Origin: Bacteroidota bacterium
Lineage (GTDB): Bacteria; Bacteroidota; Bacteroidia; AKYH767-A; 2013-40CM-41-45
Direction: 5' to 3'
NCBI GenBank assembly: GCA_016713765.1
Contig: JADJON010000001.1
Coordinates: 1,736,001 to 1,800,000 of the forward strand
DNA: 64,000 bases
How positions within the stretch are numbered: position 1 is the stretch's first letter; each line of letters starts with the position of its first letter. The notes beneath the pieces are model-generated. The model did not search any database, was not told the origin of the DNA, and was given only the letters and a program-made list of their open reading frames with translations. The translations under genes and the position numbers were made by a program. Positions 10,230-19,700 of the stretch are shown in pieces.

Positions 10230-10646
10230 TTAATCTTCCGTTACAGGAATATCCAAAACAATTTCGCCGCTTTCCTGATCGGTGGAGAAGGGGATGCCGC
10301 CCTTCACCAACTGAACGATCGAGGTGTCCCAACCGGAGGCGTAAAAATAGTAGTCTCCACACTTCAAACCGGATAGATGGACATGGTCTTCGGGAAATTC
10401 ACCGATGACCCGCATGTCATATCCGCTTGGCGCACCGCCCCAATCCTTTGCGTTGAATTTTATCCAGACGGTATCCGGTTTCAATGAATCATTCGGGATC
10501 AGCGTCCCATGGTGGCGAAGCTTGGCGACAATGGTCAGGTTGCCACCGGTACCCGCAATGCACTTGTCTTCCTTTTTACATGAAGAGGAAGAAAGCACAA
10601 AAATTACTGCAATTACACTCGCAACGAAGGGGGAGATTGATCGCAT
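10230..10646 (-). CDS. Putative lipoprotein, first gene of the cytochrome/propeller operon
   Basis: The 138-residue protein has a lipoprotein signal peptide ending S-S-S-S-C (C23) followed by K-K-E-D, a +2 region typical of Bacteroidota surface lipoproteins. The mature part is beta-rich with no motif I can assign. The segment C-G-D-Y-Y-F-Y-A-S-G-W-D-T is shared in pattern with the downstream lipoprotein, so the pair may have arisen by duplication. It is the promoter-proximal gene of the operon running to 8342 and faces rluE across 150 bp in which I found no consensus promoter. Surface-exposed partners of the cytochrome/propeller protein are one possible role, inferred from position only. Confidence 0.75.
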   Translation of the reverse strand: MRSISPFVASVIAVIFVLSSSSCKKEDKCIAGTGGNLTIVAKLRHHGTLIPNDSLKPDTVWIKFNAKDWGGAPSGYDMRVIGEFPEDHVHLSGLKCGDYYFYASGWDTSIVQLVKGGIPFSTDQESGEIVLDIPVTED

Positions 10647-10796
10647 TTGAACTTAAGTAGATTTAAACTGAAGCAAAGAAATGCTCCAACAGTTGATACG
10701 CAGATCTGCTTAACAATGATTCGCACCCTAAAGTTAACCACAATTTCTTCAACCCTGAATGCAACCCTTGCCTATTCCTGACGTTCTTTCAAACAA

Positions 10797-11402
10797 ATGA
10801 CACAACGCTGGCGGTATTTCAGCATTTACAAGCCTTACGGGATGTTGTCGCAGTTCACCGATGAGGGAGGCAACCCGGGTTTGGCGCACCTGGATTTCCG
10901 TTTTCCGTCGGATTGCTACCCCCTGGGTAGGCTGGATCGCGACAGCGAAGGCTTGTTACTGCTGACCAACGATGCCGCTGTGAATCAAAGCCTGCTCGAC
11001 CCACGGAACGCACACCCCCGGACCTATTGGTTGCAAGTGGAAGGCAGCATGGGTGTGTCAGACTGCGAAAAGTTCTCCAATGGCGTTATCATCAGTATTG
11101 ATGGGAAGGAATTTCGAACACGCCCGGCACTGGTCGAGTTGATCGACCCGCCAGCCAATCTTCCTGATCGGACACCGCCGGTGCGTTTTCGTAAATCCAT
11201 TCCGACATCCTGGATCTCGCTGACGTTAACGGAGGGAAAGAACAGACAGGTTCGAAAGATGACGGCAGCAGTCGGATTCCCGACCCTTCGCCTGATTCGG
11301 GTAGCCGTGGGTAAGTTGGCATTGCCGGAATGGAAACCCGGTTCGGTCACCGAATGGTCATCTTCTGATTTCTTTGAAAAAACGGGTATAAAGAAGGCCT
11401 GA
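10797..11402 (+). CDS. rluE: 23S rRNA pseudouridine synthase RluE
   Basis: The enzyme isomerises one uridine of 23S rRNA (U2457 in E. coli). The 201-residue protein lacks the S4 domain of RsuA/RluB, as RluE does. Similarity to E. coli RluE is strong throughout: K-P-Y-G-M-L-S-Q-F-T-D-E-G-G near the start, the catalytic motif G-R-L-D-R-D-S-E-G-L-L-L-L-T-N-D with the nucleophilic Asp, R-K-S-I-P-T-S-W, and E-G-K-N-R-Q-V-R-K-M-T-A then V-G-F-P-T-L-R-L-I-R near the C-terminus. It stands alone, divergent from the lipoprotein operon, with the M43 protease gene 84 bp downstream. No terminator separates it from that gene, but a promoter does. Confidence 0.93.
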   Translation: MTQRWRYFSIYKPYGMLSQFTDEGGNPGLAHLDFRFPSDCYPLGRLDRDSEGLLLLTNDAAVNQSLLDPRNAHPRTYWLQVEGSMGVSDCEKFSNGVIISIDGKEFRTRPALVELIDPPANLPDRTPPVRFRKSIPTSWISLTLTEGKNRQVRKMTAAVGFPTLRLIRVAVGKLALPEWKPGSVTEWSSSDFFEKTGIKKA

Positions 11403-11449
11403 TTCTTAGAGCTTACGGCTAGCTTCACCCACCTTACAAGCCGATTCCG

Positions 11450-11457
11450 TATATTTG
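11450..11457 (+). promoter_or_regulatory. Putative -7 element for the M43 protease gene
   Basis: TATATTTG matches TAnnTTTG, but no good -33 TTTG is seen at the right spacing. The predicted transcription start, near 11463, leaves almost no room before an ATG at 11466. This supports the ATG at 11487, which begins a clean signal peptide. Confidence 0.45.
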
Positions 11458-11486
11458 TTAAATACTTGCCAACCATCAACTATTAC

Positions 11487-12776
11487 ATGAAAAATCTTGT
11501 ACTCGCAGGCCTGCTGCTGGCAGGCACTCTTTATGTCGGTTCGTCAAACGGACAAACCGGAAATGCGCACCCCATCCGCTGCAACACAACGGACTATATG
11601 AATGCCAAGATGGCCGCTGATCCGGCTTATGCGCGCCAATTCGAAATGGACGAGCAGACATTGCAACGCGCGATTGCCAACCTGGCTAACAATCGATCGT
11701 CTTCTTCCAACTCGATTGTGACGATTCCTTGCGTCGTGCACGTTGTTTATCGCACCGTCGGACAGAATATTTCCGATGCGCAGGTTGAATCCCAGATTGA
11801 TGTGTTGAACGAAGACTTCGCCCGTCTCAACGCCGATACGAATGTCACTCCGGCTCCTTTCCGGGCGGCTGCATCGGGTTCCCAGTTTCGCTTTTGTCTC
11901 GCTCAAACCGATCCTAACGGTAATCCAACTACCGGCATCGAGCGCCGTCAGACAACGGTCAATACCTTCTCCACGAATGACCTGGTAAAGGCATACTCGA
12001 CCGGCGGAATGGATGCTTGGGACACGGATGTGTATTTCAACATCTGGGTTTGTAGCCTCGGTGGTGGTATCCTCGGTTATGCGGAATTTCCGGCTGCTTC
12101 ACATACCGATACCTATGGCGTCGTGATTACGTATTCTGCTTTCGGACGGGTTGGCTTGGTTGCCGCTCCGTACGATCAGGGACGTACCTGTACCCATGAA
12201 GTTGGTCACGCTTTTCGTCTGAACCACATCTGGGGCGACGACGGTGGTAGCTGCGGCGGTACCGATTACGTTGCCGATACTCCCAACCAGGCTGGGGAAA
12301 CCTATGGTTGCCGCACCTTCCCGCACACGGACGCCTGCACCCCGAGCGGAAACGGGGTTATGTTCATGAACTATATGGATTATTCCGATGACGATTGTCT
12401 CAATATGTTCACCACAGGTCAGGTAACCCGCATGACGACCGCCATGAACACGTTCTACAGCTCCTTGCTGGTTTCTACGCGTTGTGAATCCGCTAATTCC
12501 ATACAGGACGGTCCGGAGAACTTCTCGTTCAGCGTTTACCCCAATCCTACGAATGGTGTGATCAACCTCGACATGTTCCTTACGCGCCCGATCGGAGATC
12601 AGGCTGTTGTACGGGTCGTGGATGCGCTGGGAAAGATCGTCTATACACAAGTGCTCAACCAACCTTCCGGCCAGGTGCATTCGCTTGACCTTAGCAGCCT
12701 TCCAAACGGAATTTACCTGATGAATGTCGGTAATGCCGAGTTTTCAAAAACGGTACGCGTTAGCGTCTCCCGTTGA
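11487..12776 (+). CDS. Secreted M43 (pappalysin-like) zinc metalloprotease with T9SS sorting domain
   Basis: The start at 11487 gives a 429-residue protein with a good signal peptide (1-23). A propeptide-like region with Arg-Cys-Asn-Thr and M-A-A-D-P-A-Y-A-R follows (about 30-75). The catalytic domain then starts at I-P-C-V-V-H-V-V-Y. The metzincin zinc site is H237-E238-x-x-H241-x5-H247 and the Met-turn is M-F-M-N-Y-M-D-Y-S (292-300). R-C-N and H-E-V-G-H-A together are typical of the ulilysin-like M43B group. The C-terminal 75 residues, starting S-V-Y-P-N-P-T-N-G, form a type IX secretion type A sorting domain. The protein should cross the inner membrane by Sec and the outer membrane by T9SS. 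A second M43 gene of similar build lies at 59575. A bidirectional terminator follows. Confidence 0.93.
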   Translation: MKNLVLAGLLLAGTLYVGSSNGQTGNAHPIRCNTTDYMNAKMAADPAYARQFEMDEQTLQRAIANLANNRSSSSNSIVTIPCVVHVVYRTVGQNISDAQVESQIDVLNEDFARLNADTNVTPAPFRAAASGSQFRFCLAQTDPNGNPTTGIERRQTTVNTFSTNDLVKAYSTGGMDAWDTDVYFNIWVCSLGGGILGYAEFPAASHTDTYGVVITYSAFGRVGLVAAPYDQGRTCTHEVGHAFRLNHIWGDDGGSCGGTDYVADTPNQAGETYGCRTFPHTDACTPSGNGVMFMNYMDYSDDDCLNMFTTGQVTRMTTAMNTFYSSLLVSTRCESANSIQDGPENFSFSVYPNPTNGVINLDMFLTRPIGDQAVVRVVDALGKIVYTQVLNQPSGQVHSLDLSSLPNGIYLMNVGNAEFSKTVRVSVSR

Positions 12777-12792
12777 TTTTCTGAATTACCGT

Positions 12793-12832
12793 AAATAAGA
12801 AAGGCCGCTCCTCTGAGCGGCCTTTCTTATTT
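12793..12832. terminator. Bidirectional terminator between M43 protease and mqnA
   Basis: A perfect 18-bp inverted repeat (12793-12810 with 12815-12832) has the loop CTCT. The stem ends in A/T runs on both sides, so it can terminate both convergent transcripts. Confidence 0.92.
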
Positions 12833-12838
12833 AAGAAA

Positions 12839-13597
12839 TCAGACGAGCGAAACCGATTGTCGATGTAGAAATTCAGCCAGGCCCTCCTGGGCGGCTGAAT
12901 CGAAATTGAACCGGATGGAATGAGTCAGATACTTCCGCAGCGCCTCAGGAGATAGTGCCGTTTCGGTTTCGGCAAGCACTACCTGATCCAGATGGGATAA
13001 GCCGAAGGATAATGCAGCGTTGAATGCGGAAGTGAACTCTGCATCCAGCCGGGTGCGACTGGCCCATACGGCAAAGACAAAGGGCTTCCCGGTTAATTCA
13101 GTCCATGCTTCCGCCAGATCGTAAACGTATGGATGTGATCTTGCAGCTTTGAAAGCGCGGTCTCCAATGATGACGGCGGCCTGGCTGCCGGCTATTTTCT
13201 CTTCGAAGCCGGGCGTGGCTGGCTGCCACTCAGGGGTAATGTGCCACAACTGTTCCGCAAGGATCCTCACGAGCGATACGGAGGTGCGCGATTGGTAATC
13301 CAGCATGACGGAGGAAATGGATTCCAGCGGAACGTCGGAAACCAGGAGTACCGATTCAACCGGCCCAAAAGCTCCAATGCAATATTCACTGACGATCTGA
13401 TAATCCGGTAGCTTTGGCAAAATGGCTGCCGGAACCAATCCGATGTCCACGCTTCCCTGAATAAGTTTGTCGGCGCAGACGGCCGGATTGTCCAGTTGAA
13501 GTTCGATGGAGCGCGCAAGGTCGGAATGGCGCAAACCATAGAGGAACGGGCGACTATTCAGGTAGGATACCAGCGATATGCGGACCGGTTTGTTCAT
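12839..13597 (-). CDS. mqnA: Chorismate dehydratase MqnA (futalosine menaquinone pathway)
   Basis: MqnA removes water from chorismate to give 3-enolpyruvylbenzoate, the first step of the futalosine route to menaquinone. The 252-residue protein has the family's periplasmic-binding-protein-like fold. The N-terminal V-S-Y-L-N-S-R-P-F-L-Y-G motif and the D-I-G-L-V-P-A-A segment are diagnostic, and V-I-I-G-D-R-A-F lies in the second lobe. There is no signal peptide, so it is cytoplasmic. Its start overlaps the upstream ABC ATPase gene by 4 bp, which makes it the last gene of the long efflux operon. No functional link between menaquinone and efflux is obvious. The other mqn genes are not in the window. 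Confidence 0.92.
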   Translation of the reverse strand: MNKPVRISLVSYLNSRPFLYGLRHSDLARSIELQLDNPAVCADKLIQGSVDIGLVPAAILPKLPDYQIVSEYCIGAFGPVESVLLVSDVPLESISSVMLDYQSRTSVSLVRILAEQLWHITPEWQPATPGFEEKIAGSQAAVIIGDRAFKAARSHPYVYDLAEAWTELTGKPFVFAVWASRTRLDAEFTSAFNAALSFGLSHLDQVVLAETETALSPEALRKYLTHSIRFNFDSAAQEGLAEFLHRQSVSLV

Positions 13598-14298
13598 GCG
13601 GTTACCGGCGAAGGTACGATCTCTCCGTCATGCAGGGTAATGGTGCGATCCGTCTGAGCGGCAAGCTGCATGTCGTGTGTCACAATGCAGATGGTCTGGT
13701 TCAAGGACCGTTTGAGGTCTTTAAAGATGTCAATGACAAGTTGCGAGTTCTTCGAGTCCAGGTTGCCCGTGGGCTCGTCGCCAAATACGATCGCCGGATC
13801 GTTGATCAGCGCCCGTGCGATAGCGGCACGCTGCTGCTGTCCACCCGATAGCTTATTGGCACGTTTGAGCGCCTGGTCCGCCAACCCCAGCATATCCAGC
13901 TTTTTCATCGCATCCGCTTCGATTTGTTCCAGGGATTTCCTGTTCAGCTTCAATGCGGGAAGCATGACGTTTTCCAGTACCGTAAATTCGGGAAGCAGGT
14001 AATGAAACTGGAATACGAATCCGATCTTCTCGTTCCGGATTTCCGCCTGCTGATTGGGAGTCAGCTTGTCCAGGTGAACGCCGTCGAGCAGGATCTCGCC
14101 GCTGTAGTCGGTATCCAGTGTGCTGATGACGTACAGCAAGGTCGACTTTCCACTCCCACTGGCTCCCACGATTGAAATGAATTCGCCAGGGCGGATGCCC
14201 AGGTCGATATTTTTCAAGGCCTGAAACTCTACCGGATCGTGGTACGATTTGCAGAGTCGCCGGGTCTCGAGAATATAGGGAGTTACAGCCAACATCAT
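13594..14298 (-). CDS. ABC transporter ATP-binding protein (MacB/LolD type)
   Basis: The 234-residue ATPase has Walker A G-A-S-G-S-G-K-S-T (45-53), signature L-S-G-G-Q-Q-Q-R (150-157), Walker B V-F-G-D-E (171-175) and a switch His in I-V-T-H-D. E-P-T-G-N-L-D-S after Walker B and the overall length are those of the LolD/MacB/FtsE subfamily, which works with FtsX-type permeases. Its ATG overlaps the stop of the permease gene (ATGA), so the two are translationally coupled. With the adaptor at 15569-16651 it forms a three-part MacAB-like exporter in which ATPase and permease are separate chains. The substrate is unknown and drug, lipid or peptide export are all possible. An alternative start is the second Met. 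Confidence 0.93.
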   Translation of the reverse strand: MMLAVTPYILETRRLCKSYHDPVEFQALKNIDLGIRPGEFISIVGASGSGKSTLLYVISTLDTDYSGEILLDGVHLDKLTPNQQAEIRNEKIGFVFQFHYLLPEFTVLENVMLPALKLNRKSLEQIEADAMKKLDMLGLADQALKRANKLSGGQQQRAAIARALINDPAIVFGDEPTGNLDSKNSQLVIDIFKDLKRSLNQTICIVTHDMQLAAQTDRTITLHDGEIVPSPVTA

Positions 14299-15554
14299 TT
14301 GGAACGTATGATATCGATCGGGTCTACTTTCGACGCTTTCCGGGCGGGAAAATAACCGGCGAGTGAAGTGGCGATCAGCGCGAAGATGAACGCGAATACA
14401 TAGAATCCGGGGGAATCGTTGAACCGGAGGTATTCCATCGAGACGAATCCCTTGACATCCATCCGGATGCTGCCGACGAAACGGGAGAGCAGGAAGCCCA
14501 TGATCAATCCCATCAAGCCGCCGATGACGCCAATCACCAGTGATTCGATCAGGAACAATCGGCGTATGTCCCGGTCCTTGTAACCGATGGCTTTCAGGAT
14601 CGCGATGTCCGGCATCTTCTCGTAAATGATCATCATCAAGATATTAAAGATGCCGAAACCCGATACGATCAGAATGGAGGCGATGATCAGGAAAGTGACC
14701 ATGTTCTGGATCTTGAATACCGAGAAGATGCTGGCATTCGCGGTTTTCCAGTCTTCCGCCTTGTAGCCGAACTTGCGTTCGAATTCCCGGGCAAGCGCTT
14801 CCGCTTTATCGATGTTCTTTAATTTGATGTTGATGTCCGTGATATAGGAATTGTCGACTTCCAGCAACCGTTGTGCATTCCGGATGCTGATATATGCCCG
14901 GTTCTTGTCGACTTCCGTGAGTCCGGTGTGGTTGATGCCAACGACTTTCATCTCCAGGGAATTCCCATTCGGCGTCAACACGGTCAGGTTGTCGTTCATC
15001 TTTACGCCAAGCTTGTCGGCCAGACCGTCTCCGAGGATGATGCCGTTGTTGGTCGATTTCAAGCGACTTACATCGCCCTGGATCATATAATCGCTGACCC
15101 GGAAGTTGATATCCTCTTTTTCAATGTCGACTCCGGCAAGCCTGCCGCCGTACTGCACGATGCCCGCACGTAGGATGGCTTGCGCGCCGAGGAAGGGGGA
15201 GACCCCGGATACGTCGGGATGTCGCTCCAATGCTTCGATGATCTGAAACCCATTCCGGATCTTGTTGAGTTCGTCCTTGGGCTTCTGGTTTCGGACGACG
15301 ATCCATCGTTCCGGATCGGTTCCGTGCACCCGCTGGATGATGCTCGGTCGGTCCTTATCTGGTTCATTGAATATGTGAATGTTGGCGGTCGAGTTGACCG
15401 TCTCTTCGATGAATACCGCTTGAAAGCCGGTGATCAGCCCCGCCTGAAAAATGAAGATCATGATCCCGAAGGTCACGCCAAGTGTTGCGACCAACGTTTG
15501 GCGCTTTTTCGCAAGCAGGTGCGTGGTAGCGATCTTCCAGATGGGATTTCGCAT
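14295..15554 (-). CDS. ABC transporter permease, FtsX/MacB type
   Basis: The 419-residue membrane protein has a first transmembrane helix at about 20-42 (L-G-V-T-F-G-I-M-I-F-I-F-Q-A-G). A large periplasmic MacB-PCD domain (about 45-280) follows, then three C-terminal helices forming the FtsX domain, with the cytoplasmic motif Y-E-K-M-P-D-I-A-I-L-K-A-I-G-Y between them. This four-helix layout is that of mechanotransmission permeases such as MacB and LolC/E. It lies 14 bp after the adaptor gene and overlaps the ATPase gene by 4 bp, so these three encode one complex. Export through the TolC-like channel encoded upstream (21314-22657) is inferred. Confidence 0.92.
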   Translation of the reverse strand: MRNPIWKIATTHLLAKKRQTLVATLGVTFGIMIFIFQAGLITGFQAVFIEETVNSTANIHIFNEPDKDRPSIIQRVHGTDPERWIVVRNQKPKDELNKIRNGFQIIEALERHPDVSGVSPFLGAQAILRAGIVQYGGRLAGVDIEKEDINFRVSDYMIQGDVSRLKSTNNGIILGDGLADKLGVKMNDNLTVLTPNGNSLEMKVVGINHTGLTEVDKNRAYISIRNAQRLLEVDNSYITDINIKLKNIDKAEALAREFERKFGYKAEDWKTANASIFSVFKIQNMVTFLIIASILIVSGFGIFNILMMIIYEKMPDIAILKAIGYKDRDIRRLFLIESLVIGVIGGLMGLIMGFLLSRFVGSIRMDVKGFVSMEYLRFNDSPGFYVFAFIFALIATSLAGYFPARKASKVDPIDIIRSK

Positions 15555-15568
15555 GTGAGTCAGGATCG

Positions 15569-16651
15569 TTATTTGACCAGGATATCTTGCTCCGAAAGAC
15601 CCTCGAGGACTTCGATGAATTGCAGGTCTTCAATCCCCTTGCGGATGGTCCTGGGTTGGTCTTCGCCTTTCAGCCGAATCTGGTTTCCGTTGCGTACGAA
15701 TTCTTTAGGTATGACCAGTGCATTCTTCTTTTCGGAAATGAGGATGTTGGCTTCCGCCGACATGCCCGTATATAATTGGACCCCCGGTGAAAGATTGAAA
15801 GTCGCTTTAACACGGCTGCTCTTCGTCAGCACGTTGACCCGCGGAATGATTTCAGAGATGACACCGTGGAATACGGAATCCCGATAGGCGTCAATGGCAT
15901 ATGCAACCGGTTGCCCGGTATGCAATAACGCGATATCGGTTTCATCAACGGCAAGTTCGACTTCGAAGCGCGAAGAGTCGCCGATCTCCACCAGGGGCGT
16001 CTGGGCATTGACCAGGTCGCCGACCTCCGGAATGACATCATATACCTTCCCGTCAAGGACCGACAGGATGCGGTACTCCGATCGATTCGCGGTCAGCGCC
16101 TCCAGCTGATTCACGGCGTTTCGGTATTCGACTTCCAGTCGCTCCCGGTTGCTCGTATAATTCTCCTTTGCGCGTTGGAACTGGCTTTTTGAGAGCTCGA
16201 ATTGTGTCTGTGCCTGGTCCAGTTGCTGCCGACTCGTGGCTTGTTGTTGCCACAAGGATGCTGTGCGTGTGGCATTCGTACTGTCGAGCAGATAGCGTGC
16301 CTTTGCCGCACGTACCTCCTGGTCCAGTCCTGAAAGCACCGGGCCATGCTGGCTGGCCTGCAACTTTGCAAGCTCCACCAGGTTGCGGGCGCTCTCCAGG
16401 TTCATCTCATTGGTTTCGTTACGAACCGAGACCAATGGATCTCCGCGATGCACCGATTGGCCGGCTGTGACAAATACGCGTTCAACATATCCCGGTATTT
16501 TGCTGAAGACTGTGTAGTGACCGATCGGGTAGAGCTTCCCCGAAGCATAAACCGCCTGGGTGATTTCCTTCCGAACCGGTTGTGTCTCCTGTCCGCTTCG
16601 ATTACACCCTGCCAGCAGAATGATCAGTGTCAGATTGAGCAGTTGTTTCAT
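15569..16651 (-). CDS. Periplasmic adaptor (HlyD/MacA family) lipoprotein
   Basis: The 360-residue protein starts with a lipoprotein signal (L-L-A-G-C, C16). Then come a barrel-sandwich half (V-F-S-K-I-P-G-Y-V-E-R-V-F-V-T-A-G), a coiled-coil hairpin with many Gln, Ala and Arg at about 85-190, the second lipoyl half, and a beta-barrel with G-V-I-S-E-I-I-P-R-V-N. This is the usual build of adaptors that bridge an inner-membrane pump and TolC. Its place directly before the FtsX permease and ATPase genes, rather than next to the RND gene (54 bp upstream), assigns it to the ABC exporter. It would be anchored by lipid to the inner membrane. Confidence 0.9.
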   Translation of the reverse strand: MKQLLNLTLIILLAGCNRSGQETQPVRKEITQAVYASGKLYPIGHYTVFSKIPGYVERVFVTAGQSVHRGDPLVSVRNETNEMNLESARNLVELAKLQASQHGPVLSGLDQEVRAAKARYLLDSTNATRTASLWQQQATSRQQLDQAQTQFELSKSQFQRAKENYTSNRERLEVEYRNAVNQLEALTANRSEYRILSVLDGKVYDVIPEVGDLVNAQTPLVEIGDSSRFEVELAVDETDIALLHTGQPVAYAIDAYRDSVFHGVISEIIPRVNVLTKSSRVKATFNLSPGVQLYTGMSAEANILISEKKNALVIPKEFVRNGNQIRLKGEDQPRTIRKGIEDLQFIEVLEGLSEQDILVK

Positions 16652-16705
16652 GGGATGTTGAAGAAACGGCCGGACGCGTGTCGCGACCGGCCGTGTAGGT
16701 TTTCA

Positions 16706-19700
16706 TCAGATATGTGCTTCGATCAGCTCTTCAACCGGCTTCGGCGCTACACCGTTGTCGATCGGCTGTTTTCTCCATTTGCGTAACTGGTTTTTCATCC
16801 GGATGCTGAGCAGGTACATGACCGGTACCATGATCAGGGTCAGGAAGGTGCCAAAACCGAGTCCGAAGATCATCGTCCACGACAGCGGGCCCCAGAAAGC
16901 GGTGTTATCGCCTCCGAAGTAGATGTGAGGATTGAATTCGGAGAACATCCGGGAGAAGTCGATGTTCAAACCGACTGCCAATGGGATCAATCCGAGAATC
17001 GTGGCGAAAGCGGTCAGGATAACCGGTGTCATACGGGTTTTGCCGGCTTCCACGATGGCATCAAAGGTCGGAACTCCCATCGACCGGAGCAGGTCGGTGA
17101 ATTCGACCAGCAGGATGCCGTTTCGGACCACAATACCAGCCAGTGCGATGATCCCCACACCGCTCATGACGATCGAGAATTCCATCTTGAAGATGGAAAA
17201 TCCGAGAAAGACCCCGATGATACTGAAGAGGATCTCGATGAGGATGATCACCGGCTTGCTGATCGAGTTGAACTGCAACACCAGGATCAGGATGATGAGC
17301 AACATCGCGGTCATCATCGCCCATCCCAGGAAGGCGGAGGTTTCGGCTTGCTCCTCCTGGGAGCCGGTCATCTGGATACTGACCCCTTCCGGAGCGGAAA
17401 AGTCGCGCATGGCCTTTTGGACATCCTGGACGACCGCGTTTTCGTTGTATCCGGTCAGGACATTCGATGCGATGGTCACTACGCGTTTTTGATTCTTCCG
17501 CTTGATCACGCCGTAGGTATCCGAGTATTTCACATCCGCGAACGCCGATACCGGAACATTGCGGATCATACCGCCCATGTTCATGTCCCGATACAGGATC
17601 TTCAGGTTACGCAACATGTCGATGTTGTAGCGTTGATTGTCCTGGTACTTGATGACGATGTTGTAGTCGTCGTTGTTGTCCCGGTACTTCGAGATGTCGG
17701 TTCCGAGTACGCCAAGATAGATCTCGTTTCCGATCGCATAGGTGGAAATGCCTTCACGGTTCGCCCGTTCCCGGTCGATGCTGAAGACCAATTGCGGCTT
17801 CTGGTCCTGCAGGTCGCTGCGCAGTTCTTCCACGCCTTCGATCTTCAACGAATCCAGGTAGCGCTTCAGCGATTTGCTGGAGGTTACGAGATCCTCGTAA
17901 TTGTCGCCGCTGACTTCAATGTTGATCGGTTTTCCGACCGGAGGGCCGCCTTGTTCCTGGGCAACGGTGATTTCTGCACCAGGAAATCCTTTGATGGCCT
18001 CCCGGATCTTGTCAAGATAATCTCGGGTCGATTTTCCATCGCGTTTTCCAAACTCGACAAACGCGACGGAGATCTTGCTCTTGTTCGGGTAATCTCCCTG
18101 ATCTTCATCCTGCGGGTCGGTGACGGCGACGGTCACGTTACTGATGACCGACTTCACCATCGGGTTCGGCCAGTCGATCGCTTTGTACACCTTTTCTTCA
18201 AGGACACGCGTGACTGAGTCTGTATATGCCTGGTCGGTACAGACCGGAAGACTGGTGTAGACATACACGAAGTTCGGATCGGCTACCGGGAAGAAACTGA
18301 CACCGCCGTTGCGTACGGTCAGGAAAACGATGGACAGGATAAAGAGACCCAGCGTGGAGAACATCATCTGCCACGGGCGGTGGAGGCACCAGGTCAGGAA
18401 CCGGCGGTAACGCATCTGGAAGCGTGGCCAGGTATTTTCCTGGAACCGGCGGATAACGTGTCGTAACCAGTAGTGGTTGACCAGCCAAAGGATGAGTGCA
18501 AGCACCGCGAAGTTGCCGGTGCCGAAGTCGATCATGTATCCGATCAGAATGGCGGCGCCTAAAAGCAGCAAGGAAGACCGCATGCTCTTCTTGTCACGTT
18601 CGGCATCGTGTTCCTTATGCGGCTTCATGAATTGTACCGCAAACACGGGGTTGATTATATACGCTACCAGCAGCGAGGCCGTCAGGGTTACGATCAGGGT
18701 GACGGGTAGGAAGAACATGAATTTTCCGATCACTCCTTTCCAGAAAAGCAACGGGAAGAAGGGGGCCAGGGTGGTCAGCGTACCCGATAACACGGGTAGG
18801 AATACCTCGCCGGCCGCGAGCTTCGCTGCTTCCACGATCGGTCGCTTGCCGTTGGCAAAGATCCGGTGGGTGTTTTCAATCACCACAATGGCGTCGTCCA
18901 CTACGATTCCCAGCGCCAGTAGGAACGAGAAGAGCACGATCATGTTCAGGGTAAACCCTATGGTCGGCATGACCAGGAAGGCCAGCGCCATGGATAGGGG
19001 AACCGAAAGCGCTACGAAGAACGCGTTGGTGGTCCCCATGAAGAACATCAGGATGAGGAACACCAGCACGAATCCGATGATGATGGTGTTGATCAGATCG
19101 TGCAGCGTCAGGCGGGTCTGTTCGCTTTGGTCACCCGTCAGGGTGACTTTGAGGTCCTTCGGCCACTCGTTCGCGCGCATCTCATCCATCAGAGCGACGA
19201 TCTTGTCGGACGTCTCGATCAGGTTTTCACCCTTTCGCTTGACGATATTCAACGTGATCACGTTCTGGTGGTCCAGGCGCGCGTAGCTTTGTTGCTCCTT
19301 ATAACTGTCCACTACATGGGCTACGTCCTTGAGGTAAACGGACTTTCCCTGAATGGAGTTGATGACCAGGTTGTTGAGCTGATCGACATTCTTGAATTCA
19401 CCTGAAACGCTGATCGATCGGCGGGTACTGCCGATCCTGGCTGAACCGCCGGGGATCGTCAGGTTCTCCGTTTGAACAGCACGCGCGATATCGCCCATCG
19501 TAAGCCCATTGGCTTGCATCTTCATCATGTCGACGTTGATCTGGATCTCGCGTTCCAGTGCGCCGATGATATCCACTTTCTTGATCTCTTTCAGGCTTTC
19601 GAGCCGGTCCTTCGCGTCGTCGGCAAAACGCTTCAATTTGGCAAGGTCGTAGTCGCCGCTGATGTTCACCTGCATGACCGGGAGGTCCGCGAAGTTGATG

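Noticed and set aside
16925..18217. 430-codon open frame antisense to the RND pump gene
   Set aside because: The translation is of low complexity (Asp, His and Val runs) and the RND gene on the other strand is certain.
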